Assembly: GCA_018396615.1 (NCBI GenBank)
Contig: JAGTQT010000007.1
Span: 1 to 24,250, forward strand
DNA: 24,250 nt
Direction: 5' to 3'
Source of the DNA: Candidatus Bathyarchaeota archaeon
GTDB taxonomy: Archaea > Thermoproteota > Bathyarchaeia > Bathyarchaeales > Bathycorpusculaceae
Shown here in pieces: positions 7,663 to 15,021 of this stretch. Under the pieces are notes generated by a model. It was not told the DNA's origin. It was given only the letters and a program-made list of their open reading frames with translations, and searched no databases. A program made the translations under genes and the position numbers. Each line of letters opens with the position of its first letter. Positions within the stretch are counted from its first letter, which is position 1.

Positions 7663-8625
7663 CTAATTAGAATGTCGGTTGTGCTGAAGCGTCTCTTTGA
7701 CAATCTGGCAAGTTTTGCACAGTTTTTCGCTGGCAGGCTCGCCGCATTCCTCACATTCGCCCAGCCTTTCCTTGCTATCCACCTGCTCAAGTGCAAACCT
7801 AATGCGTTCTATAGAATTGAAAATCGTGAATTTAATTCCTGCATGTCTCTCTTCCACTCTGTTAAGCATAGTGCGAATGTCGTTTCTCAGCGCCTCTGAA
7901 GCGTACGGACAGACGATGCTTTGAAACTTAATTTTCTTGATAAAAGCGTACAGTGAAACTTCTTTTTCGGGGATTTCACAAAAAGGCTTAATTCTTCTGA
8001 CAAGTTTGCCGTGAACAGCGTCGGTGACAGGCTTTTCTCTTGCTATCCGCAAAACGTCGCCGTGAAAAATGTTTAGCAGAATAGTTTGCACTTCATCGTC
8101 CAAAGTGTGGGCAGTCGCAATCTTTCTGGCATCCACATGCCTAGCCGCCAAATTCAACGCTTTCCTGCGGAGTATGCCACAATAAGCACAGGAAGAAAAC
8201 CTCTTCTTCTGGTTTGTTTTATGAAGTTTAACCAGCTCGTCCAGTGTGCAGCCGAAAATCTCCTTAAAAGACACTACATGATGCTCTATGCCAAGCTTTT
8301 CACAGTTCGCAGCAGCAATCTTCAGCGCTTCATCACGGTAACCCTTGATCCCTTCGTCAACCGTTATAGCCACCAGTGAGCTTTTAGGATGCTTCTGCTC
8401 CAGCTTAGCCAGAATGTGCAGTAGGCTAACGCTGTCTTTTCCTCCTGAAACCGCTACAGCAAGCCTGTCATCAAACCTCAGCATTTCATATTTGGAAATC
8501 GTAGCCTTAACCTTGCTCTCAACTGACCTAACGAAACATTTTTTGCACAGTCTCTCTCCAGAGTATGGCCTAAAAAAGAAGGCTTCACGTTTTTTACAGA
8601 TAGAGCAAATGGTGGCAAGGCTCAA
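7663..8625 (-). CDS. ttuA: tRNA 2-thiolation enzyme of the TtuA/Ncs6 family
   Basis: This 320-residue PP-loop ATPase has every landmark of the TtuA branch: an N-terminal zinc site (C7, C10, C27, C30), the SGGKDS adenylation loop at 60-65, the iron-sulfur ligands C146 and C149 (CAYC) plus C239 (CPY), and a C-terminal zinc site (C291, C294, C303, C306). TtuA activates a tRNA uridine with ATP and replaces its oxygen with sulfur, using a [4Fe-4S] cluster and a ubiquitin-like sulfur carrier. In thermophiles this makes 2-thiouridine at position 54; Ncs6 relatives modify U34. The start is a TTG at 8625, since no ATG lies in frame nearby. I favour TtuA over Ncs6 from the cysteine pattern, not from any substrate evidence. 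Confidence 0.83.
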   Translation of the reverse strand: MSLATICSICKKREAFFFRPYSGERLCKKCFVRSVESKVKATISKYEMLRFDDRLAVAVSGGKDSVSLLHILAKLEQKHPKSSLVAITVDEGIKGYRDEALKIAAANCEKLGIEHHVVSFKEIFGCTLDELVKLHKTNQKKRFSSCAYCGILRRKALNLAARHVDARKIATAHTLDDEVQTILLNIFHGDVLRIAREKPVTDAVHGKLVRRIKPFCEIPEKEVSLYAFIKKIKFQSIVCPYASEALRNDIRTMLNRVEERHAGIKFTIFNSIERIRFALEQVDSKERLGECEECGEPASEKLCKTCQIVKETLQHNRHSN

Positions 8626-8716
8626 GTTCTCATCATCAACCGTTCGATAGAATAGTAAAATAAGCGTAATAAAACATTCTTTTCAAACTGTTCTCAAAAA
8701 AATGGGTAGGCATGAG

Positions 8717-9280
8717 CTATTTCGGGTAGAAAATAAGCCCTTGTTCTTCCAGCAGCCTCTGGATGTTGCTTACAGCAATATAGACTTCTTGCTCCTTCTT
8801 CGCACCTACGCAGACAAGCTTTCCCGCTGAGAAAATTAGGAAAACCACTTTTGGCTCATCCATCCTGTAAACCGCGCCTGGAAACTGCTCAGGCTCGTAC
8901 ATGACTCGCTTAAGCTTGTAAACTACACTTTCCAAATCTATTTCTCCACCAAGCTCCGCAGACGCTACAATGTTTTGAATGTTGACAATGGGCTTGTTTT
9001 TGATGGGCACACCGTGATTCCGCAGCTCCCTCGTTACCTTGTTAACCGCTTGAATTGCCTCCTTCTCGGACTTGGCGCCAGTGCAAACCATCTTGCCTGT
9101 CTCAAAAATCAGAGTGGCGGTCTTGGGCTTCTTGAGCCTAAAAACTAAACCAGGGAAAACACGGGGACTGTATTCGGCGTAAGGAAACTTTTCGACTATG
9201 AGTCGCAAGTTAACCTGTTGGTTGAGGGCGGCAGAAGCCACTATGTTCTGTATGTTTATAACTGGTTTTCTTTTAGACAT
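8717..9280 (-). CDS. tbp: TATA-box-binding protein
   Basis: This 187-residue protein consists of two direct repeats of about 90 residues, the saddle of TBP. Each repeat opens with near-identical segments (INIQNIVASAALNQQ and VNIQNIVASAELGG) and contains the DNA-kinking FPG strand (FPGLVFRL and FPGAVYRM) followed by IFETGKMVCTGAK or IFSAGKLVCVGAK. It binds box A and recruits TFB and RNA polymerase. The length is normal for archaea, and no acidic tail is present. The ATG at 9280 is preceded by GGGATGA, and a box A-like CCTATATC lies about 45 bp upstream. The pelota gene ends about 108 bp upstream on the same strand. Confidence 0.97.
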   Translation of the reverse strand: MSKRKPVINIQNIVASAALNQQVNLRLIVEKFPYAEYSPRVFPGLVFRLKKPKTATLIFETGKMVCTGAKSEKEAIQAVNKVTRELRNHGVPIKNKPIVNIQNIVASAELGGEIDLESVVYKLKRVMYEPEQFPGAVYRMDEPKVVFLIFSAGKLVCVGAKKEQEVYIAVSNIQRLLEEQGLIFYPK

Positions 9281-9388
9281 TTTTCATCCCAAGTCTACGT
9301 TGACGAGCCACATGTGAAGCTGGTTAGATATAGGTTTCTCACAACAATAACTCTTTCTGTTTTAGGCAACGGTTTTCTCTGCTTTGCT

Positions 9389-10465
9389 TTAGGAAAGGGG
9401 AAAGCGAAGAAGCGCTGCGATGCTGCCTAAAGCCACCAGCTTGGTTCCTGCTTCATGTTCAGTGCTAACAACAATAATTTCGCCGCCTTTTTGCTCAACC
9501 TCTTTCATTAGGTCTTCCACGGCCAAGCGTTTTTCATCTGCAACTTCTCGCAAAAAGGAATCAGCCAAAACCAGTTTCTCAACTGCGCCGTGCCTTGCTG
9601 CTTTCTCAACCTCTTCAGCTCCATAAGCAACCGTCATCTCGCCTTTCCCGAGCCTTTTTAGGATTTCTTCTACGACTTTGGTTTCTTCAACAACACGCAA
9701 GCGCTTCGTAGCAGTTAACAAGACGCCTGCACGTAAGGCTTCGTGTATCCCTGCGACGCCGCCGTTGTTGACGCTTTTAACATCCACTATTGATCTGGCA
9801 ATGTCTGGAGATTCTGCTTGAAGGAATTTGACGAAATCGTTTTTCACAAATCCTACTCCGATGACGACAATAGGATAATGCGATGCTGCCCATGTTTGGC
9901 GTAAACTATTAAGCACTTTCGCGAAGTATTCTTTGGTAGCGAGAGTTCGTTTTTCAGTCTCAAGCTTTCCAGGCAGTTTGACGCGTTCTTCAATTTTCTC
10001 CTCAACACCATACTGAGCTGTTGTGGCAATTGCGTAGCTTTCATCATCCAAAGAAACTATTATCAGCGGTTTTTCCGAAGTTCTGCTAGCTCTTTCTAAC
10101 CTTTCCAGGTGATGTTTAGCCCAATTCTTCTTCACGATTGTTGCTGGCGTGTTTAGAGCAATGTTAAGCGTGTGATGCACGCCCATCGGAACCGTTTCAG
10201 GAGCTTCACACACTGTTCCGTGAATCCTAAGTCTGCCCAGAAGCTTGTCCCAGCTTACTGTCTCGACTTTGACGCCTAGAAAAACGGAGACCCTCTGCCC
10301 ACGGTCTGGTCTGACGTATTTGCCGTCGGGTTTTATTTCTCTTGTAGTGTAAGCATACACCTCGTCGTTCTTGTAAATGATGTTGTAAAGGTGCCAAAGG
10401 TCGTCCAAAGATTCAGGGACAACTTTAACAAAGCCTTTCTTGAGGTTTTTTTCCACAATTTTCAT
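9389..10465 (-). CDS. pelA: Pelota (Dom34) mRNA surveillance and ribosome rescue factor
   Basis: This 358-residue protein is full length for archaeal pelota. It has an N-terminal Sm-like domain (about 1-130, starting MKIVEKNLKKGFVKVVPES), a central eRF1-like domain (about 135-250, with DDESYAIATT and the IVVIGVGFVKNDF strand), and a C-terminal L7Ae-like domain (about 260-358) ending GSIAALLRFPLS. It enters stalled ribosomes with aEF1A-GTP and, with ABCE1, splits them. Unlike release factor aRF1 it has no GGQ loop. It starts 2 bp after a small ORF on the same strand and precedes tbp, suggesting an expression-linked group. Confidence 0.95.
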   Translation of the reverse strand: MKIVEKNLKKGFVKVVPESLDDLWHLYNIIYKNDEVYAYTTREIKPDGKYVRPDRGQRVSVFLGVKVETVSWDKLLGRLRIHGTVCEAPETVPMGVHHTLNIALNTPATIVKKNWAKHHLERLERASRTSEKPLIIVSLDDESYAIATTAQYGVEEKIEERVKLPGKLETEKRTLATKEYFAKVLNSLRQTWAASHYPIVVIGVGFVKNDFVKFLQAESPDIARSIVDVKSVNNGGVAGIHEALRAGVLLTATKRLRVVEETKVVEEILKRLGKGEMTVAYGAEEVEKAARHGAVEKLVLADSFLREVADEKRLAVEDLMKEVEQKGGEIIVVSTEHEAGTKLVALGSIAALLRFPLS

Positions 10466-10467
10466 GC

Positions 10468-10662
10468 TTAAGCCTCTTCGGTTAAGACGCTAATGGTTTT
10501 CTTCCACTTATGCTTTAAACTGTCCATTTGGCTAATTAAGGACCTTAGACTAGGCACACACTTCAAAAAAGTAGAAACACGCGAACCTTTCTGGCTGGTT
10601 TTAACTCTTGGTGTTACCTGTCTTTTTCGCTGGGTGCGGGAACGAACTTCTTGTAAACCCAT
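10468..10662 (-). CDS. Small basic protein of unknown function upstream of pelA
   Basis: A 64-residue frame rich in Lys, Arg, Ser and Gln, with a C-terminal amphipathic helix (near SLRSLISQMDSLKHKWKK). It ends 2 bp before pelA, a spacing typical of coupled genes. It overlaps the preceding 79-codon frame by 49 bp in a different frame. I recognise no family. It may be an independent small gene, or the C-terminal part of a roughly 125-residue protein split by a frameshift near 10615-10660. No strong ribosome binding site precedes its ATG. Confidence 0.4.
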   Translation of the reverse strand: MGLQEVRSRTQRKRQVTPRVKTSQKGSRVSTFLKCVPSLRSLISQMDSLKHKWKKTISVLTEEA

Positions 10663-10853
10663 GGTGGAACATGGTAAGATGTGGTTGAAAACGAAATGGT
10701 AAGTTTCGTTTTTCTTGTGTCTACAAGCATAGCTTTAAGGCGCCATTTTTCTAGAGCCTTTCCTTTCTTCTTAAAGATTTTTGATAGGGCAGTAACGTCG
10801 CTTTCCTCCTCGTATGTTGCTATTGTAGGAAGGAGAAACGAGTAAAAAGGCAT
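10614..10853 (-). CDS. Small protein of unknown function, divergent from polB
   Basis: A 79-residue frame starting MPFYSFLLPTIATYEEE, with a short hydrophobic start, an acidic patch, then a Lys/Arg-rich body and an ending with Pro and aromatic residues (HVPPWVYKKFVPAP). No family is recognised. It is the first gene leftward from the spacer shared with polB and could head a unit with the next small ORF, pelA and tbp. Its end is overlapped by the next frame, so it may be the N-terminal half of a frameshifted gene. The left arm of a 9-bp inverted repeat touches its start codon. Confidence 0.45.
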   Translation of the reverse strand: MPFYSFLLPTIATYEEESDVTALSKIFKKKGKALEKWRLKAMLVDTRKTKLTISFSTTSYHVPPWVYKKFVPAPSEKDR

Positions 10854-10965
10854 GTTTCCAAACTGGTAATATGTCTCACCAAAATATTATGCGAAGCTTA
10901 AGCGGCGTTTTGGAAACCAAAAAATATTTCCTTCTGCCGTCTTATAGACTAAGAGTGAACGTTTC
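10854..10965. promoter_or_regulatory. Divergent promoter region of polB and the small-ORF/pelA unit
   Basis: The spacer has a box A for polB, CTTATAGA at 10941-10948, about 22 bp before the ATG, so polB mRNA is probably leaderless. An inverted repeat, GTTTCCAAA at 10854-10862 and TTTGGAAAC at 10909-10917, brackets an AT-rich core that contains the palindrome GCTTAAGC near 10896-10903. The layout could bind a dimeric regulator acting on both directions; that is inference. Confidence 0.6.
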
Positions 10966-13350
10966 ATGAAGGTTGTTTTTTGGCTTTTAGACGTCAACTA
11001 CGAAAAAAGAGAAGAAATACCCGAAATTTGGATGTGGGGAATCAACGCCTCGGGAGAACGAATCCTTGTCATCGATAGAAGTTTTGTTGACTATTTTTAC
11101 GCAGTCGTCAAAGAAGATAGAGAAGTGATGCAAGTTGCTGAAGACATCAAATGTCAGCATCACGCTTCTATTGAAAAGCTTGAAATCGTTGAACGCAAAC
11201 ATTTCGGCAAACCAGTCAAAGCTTTAAAGGTCTATTGCAAAAACCCAGATGAAACAGCAAAGCTTGCAAAATCACTTCGAAACCTCGAAAGCATCGAAGA
11301 CTGCTTCGAAGATGACGTTCGCTTCTCAATGCGCTACCTAATCGACAACAACATTTCTCCTTGCGGATGGCACGAAGTTGAAGCATTTGAAGAAGAACCA
11401 GATGCGAATGTCTCGGTTGACAAGACGTTTGTGGCCAAATCTGCGCCCAAAGCTTCAGAAAAAACCTCAGTTCCAAAATTGAGAACGCTGGCTTTCTCCA
11501 TAATAAGATACAGCCGCGAGGGTTCACCAAAAGCCCACAAAGACCCTGTGGTCATCATTTCAACTGCGAACAGTAGTGGTGAAGAAAAACAGTTTCTCGC
11601 AGATGAAGCAAAAAACGACAAACAAATGTTAGAAACCTTCATAGAGCACGTTCAGAAGTTTAACCCAGACATAATTGTTGGGTACGGCTCAAACGAACGC
11701 GATTGGCCCTACTTACGCGAAAGATGCAAAAAGCTTAGACTTCCCCTTCACGTTGACAGAACAAAAACAGAACCACACAAAAGCACATACGGCCATGTTT
11801 CAGTAACTGGAAGAGCCAACATAGACTTAGCCGATTATGCTGACGAATTTCCAGAAGTTAAAGTCAAAACTCTAGAAAACCTCGCGGACTATTTAGGCGC
11901 CGCGAAAACCGAGAAACGCACCATAATAGAGGAAATAGACTATGCTGAACACTGGGAATCCACTGAAAAACGTGAACTTCTAAAGAAATTCTCACAGGAA
12001 AACACTAGAAGCATCATGATGATAGCAGATGCGGTTTTGGATTTTGCTACGCAGCTTTCGTTTCTCGTAGGCTTACCACTTGACCACGTGGGAACCGCAG
12101 CCGCTGGATTGAGAGTTGAGTGGTTCATAATAAAAAACACCCGCGATGAAGGCGAACTTGTTCCGCGAAGAACCGAGCAACCATACATGCCCTACACAGG
12201 AGGCATCGTGCTCAGCCCAAAACCAGGACTACACGAAAAAGTTGCAGTTTTAGATTTCAAGTCGATGTACCCAAACCTAATGATTACCTATAACCTTTCA
12301 CCCGACAGTTACGTGTCGCCCAACATGCCAGAACCGACAACAGGAGTTTATGTTGCTCCAGAAGTGGGGCACAAGTTTAGGAGACAGTCAGATGGTTTTT
12401 TCAAGAAAATACTTTTGCAGCTTATTAAAGCGCGAAGCGAAATTCGCTCCAAAATGAACGAGTTCTCACCTGAAAGCGCGGAATACCGAGTGCTAGATGC
12501 CCGGCAAAAAGCGGTGAAAGTGATAACCAACGCCACCTACGGCTATGCAGGCTGGGTTGGTGCAAGGTGGTACATCAAGCCTGTGGCTGAGGCAACGGCA
12601 GCTTGGGGAAGGCATGTTATACAAACGACGATAAAGATGGCTGAAACGGCAGGGTTAAAGGTTGTTTACGGCGACACTGACAGCATATTCATTGCTTACG
12701 AGAAAAAGAAGGTTGAACAACTTTCAAAAGAGATACAGGCTAAGCTTGGGCTGGAGGTTGAGTTAGACAAGGTCTATGAGAGGGTTTTCTTCACTGAAGC
12801 AAAGAAGCGCTATGCAGGTTTGCTCTCTGACGGCAAACTAGACATTGTTGGCCTAGAAGCCATGCGCGGAGATTGGGCGATGGTGGCGAAAACCGTGCAA
12901 GAAGAGGTGCTGACGATCGTGTTGAAGGAACGTTCACCTGAAAAGGCAAAAGCGTTCGTGAAACAGTTCATTAGTGACCTGCGACAGAAACGAATTGCCT
13001 ACCATGACTTGGTGATTTGGAAAACGCTAACCAAGCCTCCGTCCGAATACGAGGTCAAGGCTGCACATGTTGAAGCGTCTAAAATGTTAAAAGAAAAAGG
13101 GTGGGACTTGACAGTTGGCGACAAGGTTGGTTATGTGATAGTCAAGGGAAGCGGTCGATTATACGAAAGAGTCAAGCCTTACATGCTTGCTTCTTATGAC
13201 GAGGTTGACATAGAATATTACGTGACTAAGCAAGTGGTGCCTGCCGCTGCGCGCGTTCTTGAAAGCTTCGGAGTAACTGAAGAGCAACTGCTTTCCGTTC
13301 AAGAAAAAAGCGAAGGAAAAAAGCTGTTGACCGACTTTTTTGAGACTTAA
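10966..13350 (+). CDS. polB: Family B DNA polymerase with degenerate 3'-5' exonuclease site
   Basis: This 794-residue replicative-type polymerase aligns with archaeal family B enzymes along its length. Polymerase motifs are intact: motif A LDFKSMYPN (D430), motif B starting RQKAVKV at 513 with NATYGYAG, and motif C YGDTDS (D570, D572). The thumb follows, and the C-terminus has a PCNA-binding box, KKLLTDFF at 785-792. The exonuclease domain is present but its site is altered. Exo I, normally D-I-E, reads S178-I-I180; Exo II keeps D246 (ERDWPYL) but has G241 for the usual Asn; Exo III, normally Y-x3-D, reads F342-x3-N346. It should synthesise DNA but probably cannot proofread. It is preceded by a box A 22 bp upstream and overlaps convergent dnaG by 4 bp. 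Confidence 0.95.
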   Translation: MKVVFWLLDVNYEKREEIPEIWMWGINASGERILVIDRSFVDYFYAVVKEDREVMQVAEDIKCQHHASIEKLEIVERKHFGKPVKALKVYCKNPDETAKLAKSLRNLESIEDCFEDDVRFSMRYLIDNNISPCGWHEVEAFEEEPDANVSVDKTFVAKSAPKASEKTSVPKLRTLAFSIIRYSREGSPKAHKDPVVIISTANSSGEEKQFLADEAKNDKQMLETFIEHVQKFNPDIIVGYGSNERDWPYLRERCKKLRLPLHVDRTKTEPHKSTYGHVSVTGRANIDLADYADEFPEVKVKTLENLADYLGAAKTEKRTIIEEIDYAEHWESTEKRELLKKFSQENTRSIMMIADAVLDFATQLSFLVGLPLDHVGTAAAGLRVEWFIIKNTRDEGELVPRRTEQPYMPYTGGIVLSPKPGLHEKVAVLDFKSMYPNLMITYNLSPDSYVSPNMPEPTTGVYVAPEVGHKFRRQSDGFFKKILLQLIKARSEIRSKMNEFSPESAEYRVLDARQKAVKVITNATYGYAGWVGARWYIKPVAEATAAWGRHVIQTTIKMAETAGLKVVYGDTDSIFIAYEKKKVEQLSKEIQAKLGLEVELDKVYERVFFTEAKKRYAGLLSDGKLDIVGLEAMRGDWAMVAKTVQEEVLTIVLKERSPEKAKAFVKQFISDLRQKRIAYHDLVIWKTLTKPPSEYEVKAAHVEASKMLKEKGWDLTVGDKVGYVIVKGSGRLYERVKPYMLASYDEVDIEYYVTKQVVPAAARVLESFGVTEEQLLSVQEKSEGKKLLTDFFET

Positions 13351-14501
13351 CTTGGAGTTATTTCAGAGAAGGTCAGCAGCTGAACAGTTAGCGAGGGCTT
13401 AACAGCTTCGGAAACGCGTGAAGCAATAATCTTTTTAATGTGTTTCTCGCTTGCCAAGTCCACTATTCTTTCGGTTATTATGCCGTCGAATACAATTGTG
13501 TCTACTCCGCTGGTTTCTTGAAGCTTCTCGGCAAGGCTGCTGACGGGCAATCTTTCCATTGGTTCTCCTTTTTCGTTCAGAAGAACAGCTTCGAATGTTC
13601 CTTCCAAGGTCTTCGCAAGTTCAACAATTTCCTTTGGAACCTCAACTTTTAGCTTAGCTTCCTTTCTCGGCTTGGTTAACTCTTCAATAGGAACCTTGTT
13701 CTCAAGAACCTCAAAAATCTCTTTACAGTTAAGTTCTTCAACCTCTTTGCCCCGTGGAGCTCTGCTGACATATTTTATGTTTGTAACCTGCAGAAGCTCT
13801 TTGAGAATTAAGTCTCCACCACGGTCTCCGTCAAGAAGGGCAGTGGCCTCTTTTTCTTTACAAAGTGCTTTGATGGATTCAGGCACTTTGGCTCCTTCTA
13901 AAGCTACGGTGTTCATTAGCCCGCATCGCATAAGGTTTATAACGTCTGCTCTACCTTCAACAATAATTATTTCTTTTGAACTTTCAAGGTCGGGACCCGC
14001 GGGCAATTCGTCTGTGCCATATTTTTCTACTTTGCCGATTTTCAGTGTTCCCGAGATTTCCTTGTAGACTTCGTCAACGGAAGGCAGCGTTTCGATTGTC
14101 CATTTGTGCAGAATCTCTTTTGCTCTATCAATTATGATTTTTCTTCGGGCTTCTCTAACGTCTTCGATTTTTTCAAGGGTTACTTTTGCGGCGCATGGAC
14201 CTACGCGGTTTATGCTTTCGATGCTTGCGGCGATTAGTGCTGTGGAAACGCGGTCTAGGCTTGTTGGGATTGTTATGAGGCCTGATGTTTTGTCGTTTTT
14301 GGAGTGCAACTCGATCTCTATTCTGCCTATCCTGCCTGATTTCTGCAGTTCTCTGAGGTCAAGTTCTGGCCCAAATAAGCCTTCTGTTTGCCCGAAAACG
14401 GCTCCGATTACGTCTGGTTTTTCTACTACTCCTTCTATCTCGAACTTGGCTTGTATAACATACTTTATGGTAAACGTTTGTGATGAACCCGTAAGTGTCA
14501 A
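13347..14501 (-). CDS. dnaG: Archaeal DnaG-like TOPRIM primase
   Basis: This 384-residue protein has the archaeal DnaG layout: an N-terminal domain (EGVVEKPDVIGAVFGQTEGL near 23-42, then LDLRELQKSGRIGRIE), a central TOPRIM domain with E182 in IIVEGRADV and the D224-x-D226 pair in LLDGDRGGD, and a basic C-terminal part. Archaeal DnaG can make RNA primers and also associates with the exosome. The apparent start is a TTG at 14501, directly next to AGGAGG, an unusually tight fit; no other in-frame start precedes the conserved N-terminus, so the exact start is uncertain. It lies in a leftward group after tyrS and the small TOPRIM gene, with its own box A at 14587-14594. Confidence 0.93.
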   Translation of the reverse strand: MTLTGSSQTFTIKYVIQAKFEIEGVVEKPDVIGAVFGQTEGLFGPELDLRELQKSGRIGRIEIELHSKNDKTSGLITIPTSLDRVSTALIAASIESINRVGPCAAKVTLEKIEDVREARRKIIIDRAKEILHKWTIETLPSVDEVYKEISGTLKIGKVEKYGTDELPAGPDLESSKEIIIVEGRADVINLMRCGLMNTVALEGAKVPESIKALCKEKEATALLDGDRGGDLILKELLQVTNIKYVSRAPRGKEVEELNCKEIFEVLENKVPIEELTKPRKEAKLKVEVPKEIVELAKTLEGTFEAVLLNEKGEPMERLPVSSLAEKLQETSGVDTIVFDGIITERIVDLASEKHIKKIIASRVSEAVKPSLTVQLLTFSEITPS

Positions 14502-14598
14502 CCTCCTATGAGTTATGCTTAAGGTTAGCTTTAATCACGTGATTGGGAATTGCTCTCGAATCACGAGATTACGTCTTTACTTTTAGTATATATTACGT
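14502..14598 (-). promoter_or_regulatory. dnaG promoter with two near-identical palindromic sites
   Basis: The minus-strand box A is at 14587-14594 (AATATATAC). Downstream of it, around the expected transcription start, are AATCACGTGATT (14533-14544), a perfect 12-bp palindrome, and AATCACGAGATT (14559-14570), which differs at one base. The sites are 26 bp apart, so the pair looks like operators for a dimeric repressor of dnaG. Confidence 0.55.
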
Positions 14599-15015
14599 TT
14601 ATGAATTACAAATCTTGCTCTTTAAGGTTTCCATGTATTTGGCTAGGTTTTCAACGTTTTTTGTTTCTTTTCCCACAAGTTTGAATAGCCCTAGCCAGAA
14701 TGCGAGGCTGACCGTGGTTTTTGAGGCTTCCAGATGCTGTTTAAGTCGTCTTGTAAATTCTTTCCCACGTCGGTCGAAATCAAGCAACAGTATGACTTCG
14801 CTTGTTTGGAGCTGTTCTATTTCGGAGACTAGGCTTAGAAGGCTTCTTCCGCCTGTTTTTGCTGAGATTATTGGGCCTTTAATGTTTAGGGCTCTGAGCG
14901 CATCTGCGTCCCGTTTTCCTTCGACGATTATGGGCGTTCCTTTTGCTGATTCCTCGGCTAGAGCTGAAAAGAGGAGGCACAGCCTTTCTTCTTTTTCTTT
15001 CAGACGAGCCAACAA
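14599..15015 (-). CDS. Small stand-alone TOPRIM domain protein
   Basis: This 138-residue protein is little more than a TOPRIM domain. E32 lies in PIIVEGKRDADAL and the D79-x-D81 pair in LLLDFDRRGKEF, so the metal-binding acidic residues are kept. Short archaeal TOPRIM proteins of this kind resemble the RNase M5 catalytic core and are thought to act on nucleic acids, but their role is not established. It begins at a TTG at 15015, 6 bp after the tyrS stop, so translation is probably coupled. A second TOPRIM protein, DnaG, follows on the same strand after 97 bp. Confidence 0.8.
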   Translation of the reverse strand: MLARLKEKEERLCLLFSALAEESAKGTPIIVEGKRDADALRALNIKGPIISAKTGGRSLLSLVSEIEQLQTSEVILLLDFDRRGKEFTRRLKQHLEASKTTVSLAFWLGLFKLVGKETKNVENLAKYMETLKSKICNS

Positions 15016-15021
15016 GGAGGT

